This document shows positions 5,839 through 12,068 of a stretch of DNA of 12,068 nt, piece by piece. The stretch's first letter is position 1. Every line of letters starts with the position of its first letter. The stretch is from Minthousia sp045628125 (GTDB taxonomy: Bacteria; Bacteroidota; Bacteroidia; Bacteroidales; Bacteroidaceae), in contig JAZQPA010000032.1 in NCBI GenBank assembly GCA_045628125.1, positions 1 to 12,068 on the forward strand, given 5' to 3'. Under the pieces are notes generated by a model. That model was not told the origin of the DNA and searched no databases. It saw only the letters and a list, made by a program, of their open reading frames with translations. The translations under genes and the position numbers were made by a program.

Positions 5839-8160
5839 ATGAAAAAACAACTTGTATTTGCTGCTGCAGCTGCCATGATGATGGCATCTTGCGGTAAGGG
5901 AGAGTTAAAGTTGCAGGCAAACAACATCGATGAGATTGTTGCTGCAATGACTCTGGAAGAGAAAGCTGCATTGGTTGTAGGTGTAGGTATGGATTCAGGC
6001 GAGGAAGGCCTGTCTGCTACCATCGGTGCACAGGCTGAATTGGTTCCTGGTGCTGCCGGTTCTACACACGCGATCGAGCGTCTGGGTATTCCTGCTATCG
6101 TTTTGGCAGATGGCCCTGCTGGTTTGCGTATCAACCCAACCCGTGAAGGTGATGAGAACACTTATTACTGTACTCACTTCCCAATCGGTACATTGCTGGC
6201 ATCAACCTGGAACACCGAGTTGATCGAGCAGGTAGGTACCGCAATGGGTAACGAGGTACTGGAGTATGGTGCAGACGTACTGCTGGCTCCTGCATTGAAC
6301 ATTCACCGTAACCCACTGAATGGCCGTAACTTCGAGTACTATTCAGAGGATCCACTGGTAGCAGGTATGACCGCTGCTGCTTATGTAAAGGGTGTTCAGA
6401 GCAATGGTGTAGGTACCAGTGTTAAGCACTTTGCATTCAACAATCAGGAGACCAACCGTACCGGTAACGATGCACAGATCAGCACCCGTGCTATCCGTGA
6501 GATCTACCTGAAGGGTTTTGAGCGTGTAGTTAAGGAGAGTGATCCTTGGACTATCATGACCTCTTATAATAAGATTAACGGCACTTACACCTCAGAAGAG
6601 CCAATGCTGGTTGAGGACATTCTGCGTGGTGAGTGGGGTTACAAGGGTACTGTCATGACCGACTGGTTCGGTGGCAAGGATGCTTCTGCTCAGATGCATG
6701 CCGGTAACGACATGTTGCAGCCAGGTCGTCCTAGCCAGTATCATCAGATTATTGACGATGTAGACGCTGGCAAGCTGGATGTTGCTGATCTGGACCGTAA
6801 CGTTAAGCGCATTCTGGAGCTGATCGTTCGCTCTCCTCGTTTCAAGGGCTATGCTTATACCAACAAGCCTGATTTGAAGGCTCATGCTGCTGTTACCCGT
6901 CAGAGCGCTACCGAGGGTATGGTTCTGTTGGAGAACAATGGTGCTCTGCCTTTGGCAAAGGAGACCAAGAATGTAGCTGTTTATGGTGTAACCTCATATG
7001 ACTTCATCGCAGGTGGTACTGGTTCAGGTAACGTAAACCGTGCTTATACCGTTAGCTTGCTGGATGGTTTGAAGAATGCAGGTTATGCTATCGATGCTAA
7101 CGTTCAGGCTAAGTACGATGAGTACAAGAAGCAGATTGAGGAGGAGAAGGCTAAGAATAAGGATGGTAATCCACTGTCTGCATTCCTGCCACAGCCACTG
7201 CCTGCAGAGATCGTTCCAGCTGCTGCTGACCTGACTGATGCTGTTGCTGCTAACGATGCTGCTATCATCACCTTGGGCCGTATCTCTGGTGAGTTCCTGG
7301 ATCGTACTGCTGACAACTTCAACCTGGCTAAGGAGGAGAAGGCTCTGATTGATGCTGTAACCAAGGCATATCATGCTGCAGGTAAGAAGGTTGTTGTAGT
7401 TCTGAATATCGGTGGTGTTATTGAGACTGCTTCTTGGAAGAAGTTGCCAGATGCAATTCTGTGTGCATGGCAGGCTGGTCAGGAAGGTGGTAACTCAGTT
7501 GCTGACGTTCTGAGCGGTAAGGTTTCTCCATCAGGTAAGCTGACCATGACTTGGCCAAACGACTTGGCTGATCACGCTTCTACCAAGAACTTCCCTAAGG
7601 CTGAGAACTTCCAGCTGGATCTGAGCACCTTCATGGGCAAGGAGGCTGAGAAGAAGGATCCTGTTGAGTTCTGGGATTGGACCAAGTACGAGGAAGGTAT
7701 CTATGTAGGTTACCGTTGGTTCGACAAGGAGAACATGGGTGTAAGCTATCCATTCGGTTACGGTTTGAGCTATACTACTTTCGAGTACAGCAATGCTGCA
7801 GTTAAGGCTGACGCTAAGAACATTACCGTTACTGTTGACGTTAAGAATACCGGTGCCGTAGCTGGTAAGGAGGTTGTTGAGCTGTATGCTTCTGCTCCTG
7901 GTCAGGATATGGATAAGCCAGTTAAGGAGTTGCGCGCTTATGCTAAGACTGCTGAGTTGAAGGCTGGCGAAAGCGCTACTGTTACCATGACCTTCCCAGT
8001 TGCAGATCTGGCATCATTCTCTGAGGATGCTAACGCATGGGTAGTAGAGGCTGGTAACTATAAGTTGCTGGTTGGTGCTTCTAGCCGTGATATCAAGGCA
8101 GAGTTGGCAACCGAGGTTGCTGCTCAGAGCACTGCAGTTTCTTCTGCATTCAAGAAGTGA
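5839..8160 (+). CDS. GH3 family beta-glucosidase-type lipoprotein
   Basis: A 773-residue glycoside hydrolase of family 3 that removes terminal beta-linked sugars, most likely glucose, from oligosaccharides. The signal peptide ends in a lipobox (MMASC, lipidated C18), so it is anchored to a membrane facing the periplasm or cell surface. GKGE after the cysteine contains only part of a surface-export signal. The N-terminal barrel shows DGPAGLR (91-97), NGRNFEYYSEDP (161-172), KHFAFNNQETNR (196-207) and the nucleophile D275 in VMTDWFGG. The C-terminal domain has RISGEFLDR, where E485 is the probable acid/base, and QEGGNSVADVLSG (548-560). A fibronectin-III-like end follows YPFGYGLSYTTF (637-648). 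Codon use is strikingly biased to GCT/GTT/GGT/CGT/AAG compared with its neighbours, which suggests high expression. It stands alone between the Sel1 gene and a terminator. Exact substrate (glucoside or xyloside) is not certain. Confidence 0.92.
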   Translation: MKKQLVFAAAAAMMMASCGKGELKLQANNIDEIVAAMTLEEKAALVVGVGMDSGEEGLSATIGAQAELVPGAAGSTHAIERLGIPAIVLADGPAGLRINPTREGDENTYYCTHFPIGTLLASTWNTELIEQVGTAMGNEVLEYGADVLLAPALNIHRNPLNGRNFEYYSEDPLVAGMTAAAYVKGVQSNGVGTSVKHFAFNNQETNRTGNDAQISTRAIREIYLKGFERVVKESDPWTIMTSYNKINGTYTSEEPMLVEDILRGEWGYKGTVMTDWFGGKDASAQMHAGNDMLQPGRPSQYHQIIDDVDAGKLDVADLDRNVKRILELIVRSPRFKGYAYTNKPDLKAHAAVTRQSATEGMVLLENNGALPLAKETKNVAVYGVTSYDFIAGGTGSGNVNRAYTVSLLDGLKNAGYAIDANVQAKYDEYKKQIEEEKAKNKDGNPLSAFLPQPLPAEIVPAAADLTDAVAANDAAIITLGRISGEFLDRTADNFNLAKEEKALIDAVTKAYHAAGKKVVVVLNIGGVIETASWKKLPDAILCAWQAGQEGGNSVADVLSGKVSPSGKLTMTWPNDLADHASTKNFPKAENFQLDLSTFMGKEAEKKDPVEFWDWTKYEEGIYVGYRWFDKENMGVSYPFGYGLSYTTFEYSNAAVKADAKNITVTVDVKNTGAVAGKEVVELYASAPGQDMDKPVKELRAYAKTAELKAGESATVTMTFPVADLASFSEDANAWVVEAGNYKLLVGASSRDIKAELATEVAAQSTAVSSAFKK

Positions 8161-8180
8161 TTTCTCTGATAAACAATAAT

Positions 8181-8215
8181 AAAGGGCTATCCATTCGGGT
8201 AGCCCTTTTATTTTT
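8181..8215. terminator. Intrinsic terminator between convergent GH3 and MBL genes
   Basis: AAAGGGCTA (8181-8189) pairs with TAGCCCTTT (8200-8208). The stem extends inward by T-G, C-G and C-G around the loop ATTC, giving 12 pairs with one wobble. The plus strand continues with TTTATTTTT and the minus strand with a T-run opposite 8171-8183, so it should stop transcription of the GH3 gene (stop 8160) and also that of the minus-strand gene (stop 8234). Confidence 0.9.
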
Positions 8216-8233
8216 GCCAATTGTATTTAGCCT

Positions 8234-10888
8234 TTATTTCGTCACAAAACTCAACGTGTAGGTTGATGTGGTCTTACCATCCGGTGCTGTTACCACAATC
8301 TTACAAGGAGAAGCTGTAGGTACGCTTATCGGGCATCGGCTTGATACTGCAGTACCGTTGACTGTCATGCCCTTAATCAGATTACAGGTAGCCACAGGTA
8401 TAATCGTACAGTTCATCTGCATCGGCTTAATCTTCACCTCATAGTCGTAATCAAAAGGAACAAACTTGTTCTTAATCACAAACTTATAATCCTTTCCATC
8501 CGGAGTACGGGTTTCGGCATCCTCAAATCCCTTGCGGTACAGGAAGTCGTGTCCTTTCAGTTCTGCATCCAAAATCACCAGATTAGAGAGTGAGGAATTG
8601 GTATTACGCTCAAAGAACAGGTTGCTGTCAATCAGCGGACTCTCACCGGAATTATCCACTTCGATGCGGTAATAAGGACGCTTGTCATACTTACCCTCAT
8701 ATTCCACATACTTCATCTTACCATTTTGCGAGAAACCGGTCCAGTTGAGCGTACCCAAGTTGTCACCATCTTGAGCCAGGATAGCACCATCACCACGAAG
8801 GTCGTCCTCCATGGCATCAGCACCATAATCCACCAACTTCTGCAAACAGTTTTCCCAAACCTGCAGGTACTCTGGTCCCACTCCTATTCTATTATGTCCG
8901 GTATACACCTCTTTAATCTGGCCACCGTTCTTGCGGTATTCCACCATCAGCTGCTGCTGAAGCGACATCAGCAAATCCTGTTTCATGCCACGGGCACTAA
9001 ACTGATCGGCTGTCCAGTAACGGTTCACACCATAGATGTCGGACGCAAAAATCAGACCGTGTTCCGCATCATGCAGAATCATGGAAGCATTCTCATGGCC
9101 AGGGAGACGGTAAACCTTGAACTTGCAGTTGCCCAAATCAAATACATGTCCCTCGTCTATCTCAATGGCATTCTTGCCATATTCACCCTTTCGGGTATCA
9201 ATAATGTTCTTATTATTGCTAGTGTAATCCTTGCCAAAGGTGGTAATGGTCCATGATTTTCCTTTTGAACCCACACGTTTGCACAGGTAAATCTTATGTC
9301 CCTTCTCGTATACATAAGGCATCACACCATTATGATCACCATGCTCATGTCCCAGGACAAAGCAGAAATCGGTTGTAGCCAGTTCTTTCACCTTATCATA
9401 CAGCGAGATAGTGGTATTGGTAGGCATTAATCCGTCAAAGATAATACCGTATTTTGAGCCCTGGATATAATAAGCAGCAGCCTGGAAATTATCGAAGAAA
9501 CGGTATACGGTAGGGAAATGGTCATCGCCCTTATGCAGCACATCGAAGGCAAAATCATGCCATGCCGGACGGTCTATACGCCATACAAACTTCGATACAG
9601 GACCATCTTCCATTCCAGGTTTGGTGGCGTAAGCCTCTACCTCCACACAGAACCAGATACGGTCGTAAGGCAAATCCTTATTGTTGTTCAAACCGAACAT
9701 AGGAACAGTACTGTATCCTGGCTTATAGTCATACCACTCTCCCCATTCCGGAACCAGTTTCACACCCATGCCACGGTCCTGGATGAATAATCCCTCCAAT
9801 GCCTTATGCGAGATATTGAATGCACGGGTGCGCCAGTGTACGGTAACACCATCGGTTGGGCATTGCCAGATAGGACGGCAACGCACGAATTTACGGTGGC
9901 TTACAGGCATTGACCATACCGGAGCCACACGTCTGCGAGAGATATTGTCAATGATGATTCGGGTTTCTGTAGCCGATATACCTTCGGTTGGTCCCAAAGT
10001 AGTATCGGTAGCACCTCGCATGTAGTTATGGCCTATCAATGCATTAAGTGCCTGATAACCCTCCTTGCTTGCCTTTTTGGCATCATCAAAATACTGAATG
10101 CAATCGTTGCCGAGGTTGTCAATCAGGAATGCCTTTTGCAGAATAACTGCCGCATCCTCACGGGTCATGACTGACATAGGATAGAAGCAGTCGTTAGGGC
10201 TGGATGCTTTCAGCACACCCATATCCAGCGCACACTCGATAGGCTTTACATAGTCAGCCACACCGGTAACATCAAAGTAATTGCGTACGCGTTCGGTCTT
10301 CATCAGCTCGCCCTTCTCGTCAATATCGGTACCGTCATCCATCACATTATTATAATGGCACCAGCCGAAATGATTGGCAAGAACGGTCATAAACTGACCT
10401 CGATTCAATGGGCGATCGGCTGTAATGCAGTGGGCACCAATGGTTTGCTGAGTATAGAATGTCACTTTATAGGTGGTAGGACCATAAGTCCAGGTTACAT
10501 CCACATAGTAACCTCCCACTCCATCACGCATCACGATGGTACCGTCTGGATCTACGGAAACCAGATGCTTGTTGGTGGTTCTCCACACGCCCTCGGTCTG
10601 CAGTTTGCCATCCACATAAGCAGTAAGCTTGACCGGTTGAACAAATTCCAGACTATATGTCTGACCGTTCATGTTGGTATCACCACCGTCAATAAATATA
10701 CCGTTCTGACCAGCATCAACAGCACTTGGCTTCTCAGCAGTCAGGTTATTCAACTTAGGTTCAATAAGTTTTGTCGCAGCTTTAACCTCATTTCCAGGTA
10801 AAATGGATGAAAGGCTCACCAGAGCCAATCCCGATGCCGTACCTTTCAAAAAGGAACGACGTGATATTCCATTGTGTTCTTTATCCAT
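8234..10888 (-). CDS. Tat-exported multidomain protein: SLH repeats, chitobiase-C-like domain, metallo-beta-lactamase hydrolase
   Basis: From the ATG at 10888 the protein has 884 residues. The N-terminus is a twin-arginine signal (SRRSFLK at 9-15, then a hydrophobic stretch), predicting folded export, often with metal bound. Residues ~40-150 look like a beta-sandwich. Residues ~155-318 form three SLH-like repeats around LNRGQ (161-165), MTRED (241-245) and degenerate ISATE (304-308). Residues ~323-439 resemble a chitobiase C-terminal beta domain, ending EAYATKPGMEDGPVSKFVW. Residues ~458-683 are a metallo-beta-lactamase fold with HEHGDH (H514, H516, D518, H519), H598 in LPGHE, D617 in ASD and H665 in TGH, a complete two-metal ligand set. 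The tail (~723-884) ends in a cadherin-like strand pattern, APDGKTTSTYTLSF. A GTG further upstream would overlap the promoter element, so it was rejected. The substrate is unknown; this fold includes lactonases, phosphodiesterases and sulfatases. Confidence 0.8.
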   Translation of the reverse strand: MDKEHNGISRRSFLKGTASGLALVSLSSILPGNEVKAATKLIEPKLNNLTAEKPSAVDAGQNGIFIDGGDTNMNGQTYSLEFVQPVKLTAYVDGKLQTEGVWRTTNKHLVSVDPDGTIVMRDGVGGYYVDVTWTYGPTTYKVTFYTQQTIGAHCITADRPLNRGQFMTVLANHFGWCHYNNVMDDGTDIDEKGELMKTERVRNYFDVTGVADYVKPIECALDMGVLKASSPNDCFYPMSVMTREDAAVILQKAFLIDNLGNDCIQYFDDAKKASKEGYQALNALIGHNYMRGATDTTLGPTEGISATETRIIIDNISRRRVAPVWSMPVSHRKFVRCRPIWQCPTDGVTVHWRTRAFNISHKALEGLFIQDRGMGVKLVPEWGEWYDYKPGYSTVPMFGLNNNKDLPYDRIWFCVEVEAYATKPGMEDGPVSKFVWRIDRPAWHDFAFDVLHKGDDHFPTVYRFFDNFQAAAYYIQGSKYGIIFDGLMPTNTTISLYDKVKELATTDFCFVLGHEHGDHNGVMPYVYEKGHKIYLCKRVGSKGKSWTITTFGKDYTSNNKNIIDTRKGEYGKNAIEIDEGHVFDLGNCKFKVYRLPGHENASMILHDAEHGLIFASDIYGVNRYWTADQFSARGMKQDLLMSLQQQLMVEYRKNGGQIKEVYTGHNRIGVGPEYLQVWENCLQKLVDYGADAMEDDLRGDGAILAQDGDNLGTLNWTGFSQNGKMKYVEYEGKYDKRPYYRIEVDNSGESPLIDSNLFFERNTNSSLSNLVILDAELKGHDFLYRKGFEDAETRTPDGKDYKFVIKNKFVPFDYDYEVKIKPMQMNCTIIPVATCNLIKGMTVNGTAVSSRCPISVPTASPCKIVVTAPDGKTTSTYTLSFVTK

Positions 10889-10918
10889 TGTATGATTTCT
10901 TTTACTATATATCTGTCG

Positions 10919-10926
10919 CAAATATA
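10919..10926 (-). promoter_or_regulatory. Bacteroidetes -7 element for the SLH/MBL gene
   Basis: The minus strand reads TATATTTG, an exact TAnnTTTG match. Transcription would start near 10912, about 24 bases before the ATG at 10888. This supports that start and argues against upstream in-frame starts at 10930 or 10939, which lie within or before the element. No TTTG is seen at the standard -33 spacing (one lies only 12 bases upstream). Confidence 0.55.
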
Positions 10927-10981
10927 CCATAAAATGCACAAATTTGTAAGCAATTACTCAAAAAAGTGAATAATTTATAAC

Positions 10982-11016
10982 AAAAACTCCCTCTTTCCAT
11001 AGCAGGAAAAAGGGAG
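10982..11016 (-). terminator. Intrinsic terminator of the outer-membrane barrel gene
   Basis: CTCCCTCTTTCC (10987-10998) pairs with 11005-11016 across a 6-base loop, 12 positions with one C/A mismatch. On the minus strand the stem is followed by TTTTTG, and it lies 23 bases after the stop of the minus-strand barrel gene. It separates that gene from the SLH/MBL gene, which has its own -7 element. Confidence 0.8.
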
Positions 11017-11038
11017 CATATGATAAATCAGGAAAATT

Positions 11039-11632
11039 TTAGAAGCGGTATCCGATAGTGAACTGGATAATCTGGTTGTGTGAACCCTTTACACTCTTCA
11101 CTACCTTGCTTAATCCGATATTATAACGGGCATCAAATACAACATTATTATATTCATAGCTCAAACCTACTGGAATAGCCAGATCGATGGACTCTAATGC
11201 ATCCTTAACATCTTTATTCACATCTGTATCAAGAGTCTTGGTATCCAACTTTGATGACAGCAGGAAAGCAGGCTGAATACCAGCCTTAATGGCAAATCCT
11301 TCAGCCACATAAGCATTCAGCAGGACAGGAACATTCAGGTATGCGTTGTGAATATGTGACTTATATTTCAGGGCCAGAATATCCATATTCGAAGTCTGGC
11401 AACCGGATGTAGAGAAATACAAACCACCTGATAAAGCGAACATGTCTGTCATCTGATATTCCACATCAGCACCAGCAAGGAAGCCGATGTGACCTGAGCC
11501 TTCCATTTTAGCAATATTGGTAGAACTGATACCTACAGCAGGTTTAATGCTTACTTCTCCCGCCTCACGCTGGGCGAATGTTGCCAATGATGTCATCATC
11601 AGCAAGACGATAAGATAGATTTTTTTCATCAT
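11039..11632 (-). CDS. Outer-membrane beta-barrel protein (PorT/OMP_b-brl type)
   Basis: A ~197-residue secreted protein. A Sec signal peptide (MKKIYLIVLLMMTSLATFAQ) precedes a small barrel made of alternating hydrophobic strands: KPAVGISSTNIAKMEG, HIGFLAGADVEYQMTDMFALS, LNVPVLLNAYVAEGFAIKAGIQPAFLL, IPVGLSYEYNNVVFDARYNIGLS and the closing IIQFTIGYRF. The terminal phenylalanine is the usual signal for barrel insertion. This matches the PorT/outer-membrane beta-barrel families of Bacteroidetes, whose members seldom have known cargo. The start is one of two adjacent ATG codons, 11632 or 11629; the codon at 11633-11635 is TTG and is unlikely to be used. The gene has its own terminator and an upstream TAAATTTG element, so it appears monocistronic. 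It is divergent from the gene at 11763. Confidence 0.8.
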   Translation of the reverse strand: MMKKIYLIVLLMMTSLATFAQREAGEVSIKPAVGISSTNIAKMEGSGHIGFLAGADVEYQMTDMFALSGGLYFSTSGCQTSNMDILALKYKSHIHNAYLNVPVLLNAYVAEGFAIKAGIQPAFLLSSKLDTKTLDTDVNKDVKDALESIDLAIPVGLSYEYNNVVFDARYNIGLSKVVKSVKGSHNQIIQFTIGYRF

Positions 11633-11658
11633 CAAACAATTATAATTCGTTATTATGG

Positions 11659-11666
11659 CAAATTTA
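11659..11666 (-). promoter_or_regulatory. Bacteroidetes -7 element for the barrel gene
   Basis: The minus strand reads TAAATTTG, an exact TAnnTTTG match 26 bases upstream of the ATG at 11632. No TTTG -33 box was found at the usual spacing. Confidence 0.5.
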
Positions 11667-11699
11667 GTGATTATTTTCTATATATTGGGCTTTTTTTGT

Positions 11700-11707
11700 T
11701 AAATTTG
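11700..11707 (+). promoter_or_regulatory. Possible -7 element for the partial receptor-like gene
   Basis: TAAATTTG matches TAnnTTTG on the plus strand, 55 bases before the ATG at 11763. A second, imperfect candidate (TACTTTTTG, one base too long) lies at 11734-11742. No proper -33 box accompanies either, so the assignment is tentative. Confidence 0.3.
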
Positions 11708-11762
11708 TAAACGGATTTTGAAATTATACTTTATACTTTTTGTACCTAAATCATATTATAGA

Positions 11763-12068
11763 ATGAGTATTAGTCGATTGAATTACGCTTTATTTGCAAC
11801 TGCAGTCCTCTCGGCATCACAGGCCATGGCGCAAACCGCCGTAACCGATTCAATTCAGAACAAGAGTCAGCAAAGCGAGACGGCCACTCTGAATGCTGAA
11901 CAGGGAGCACGCCCACGCGAGATTACTCTGGGATTCCCCTATGCAGTAAGTACCCCTATCTTCGAGGATGGATTGCCTGTCAGCTACTACCAGTTCCAGC
12001 TTTATCCATACAAGAGCTGGCGTGCCGGAGTTAGTGCAGAAAGCACTACCCTGATTGATCCTTCCGAT
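11763..12068 (+). CDS. Secreted outer-membrane protein, probably TonB-dependent receptor-like (5' part only)
   Basis: An open frame of 102 codons runs from the ATG at 11763 off the window end. It begins with a signal peptide (MSISRLNYALFATAVLSASQ then AMAQ, cleavage after AMA). A polar, low-complexity stretch follows (about residues 26-50, rich in Q, S, T and E), then PREITLGFPYAVSTPIFEDGLPVSYYQFQLYPYKSWRAGVS. The phrase FEDGLPVSYY...PYKSW resembles, from memory, the plug region of some Bacteroidetes TonB-dependent receptors. There is no carboxypeptidase-like domain before it, unlike SusC. The protein's length and C-terminus are not visible, so the receptor call is provisional; secretion is well supported. 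It is divergent from the small barrel gene. Confidence 0.6.
   Translation, partial: MSISRLNYALFATAVLSASQAMAQTAVTDSIQNKSQQSETATLNAEQGARPREITLGFPYAVSTPIFEDGLPVSYYQFQLYPYKSWRAGVSAESTTLIDPSD

Noticed and set aside
7024..7374. Minus-strand open frames within the GH3 gene
   Set aside because: The strong codon bias of GH3 depletes antisense stops. The translations are low-complexity and show no family features.
8726..9256. Plus-strand open frame of 176 codons inside the SLH/MBL gene
   Set aside because: It lies wholly within the metallo-beta-lactamase coding region on the other strand, has no domain-like pattern and no promoter; it is an antisense shadow.
10889..10939. N-terminal extension of the SLH/MBL protein beginning at a GTG
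   Set aside because: It contains the -7 promoter element and moves the Tat motif away from the N-terminus, so the ATG at 10888 is preferred.
11633..11635. TTG as start codon of the outer-membrane barrel gene
   Set aside because: Two ATG codons follow immediately and already give a normal signal peptide.
1..12068. CRISPR arrays, tRNA or rRNA genes, insertion sequences, phage or defence genes
   Set aside because: Looked for on both strands; no regular spaced repeats, cloverleaf ends, transposase motifs or integrase motifs were seen.

Overview
The window looks like a piece of chromosome from a member of the Bacteroidales, most probably a Prevotella/Bacteroides-type gut bacterium. The reasons are: several intergenic spaces carry the Bacteroidetes -7 promoter element TAnnTTTG; leaders are A/T-rich and lack Shine-Dalgarno sequences; and the gene content includes a GH3 lipoprotein, a PorT-like outer-membrane barrel, a TonB-receptor-like protein and a secreted P1 peptidase. 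No tRNA, rRNA, CRISPR array, insertion sequence or phage gene was seen, and coding density is high with no gene-free stretch above 300 bases.

Layout, left to right. (1) 1-535: the last codons of an upstream gene (position suggests nrdD), then nrdG, the radical-SAM activase of the anaerobic ribonucleotide reductase. A strong hairpin overlaps the nrdG stop codon and faces the convergent gene. (2) 530-2409, minus strand: an ASCH-like protein followed by a secreted P1-family peptidase (NylC/DmpA-like), probably one transcription unit. (3) 2410-2572: divergent promoter region. (4) 2573-5767, plus strand: a tight three-gene unit with gaps of 7 and 8 bases, coding for an alpha/beta hydrolase, a sodium:solute symporter and a Sel1-repeat protein. 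(5) 5839-8160: a GH3 beta-glucosidase-type lipoprotein with its own -7 element and codon usage visibly more biased than its neighbours, closed by a symmetric terminator at 8181-8215. (6) 8234-10888, minus strand: a large Tat-exported protein with degenerate SLH repeats, a chitobiase-C-terminal-like beta domain, a metallo-beta-lactamase-fold hydrolase with a complete metal-ligand set, and a beta-sandwich tail. (7) 11039-11632, minus strand: a small outer-membrane beta-barrel protein with its own terminator. (8) 11763 to the window end, plus strand: the start of a secreted protein resembling a TonB-dependent receptor plug.

Taken together, the genes mix anaerobic nucleotide metabolism, uptake and hydrolysis of small organic solutes (hydrolase plus symporter), periplasmic or surface glycoside hydrolysis, and envelope proteins. 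No classic susCD polysaccharide locus is visible. The most unusual item is the SLH/MBL protein. SLH repeats are an anchoring module typical of Gram-positive walls and a few Gram-negative lineages, and here they are joined to an exported hydrolase of unknown substrate. The second point of interest is the codon bias of the GH3 gene. All functional assignments come from reading motifs by eye; no database search was run.
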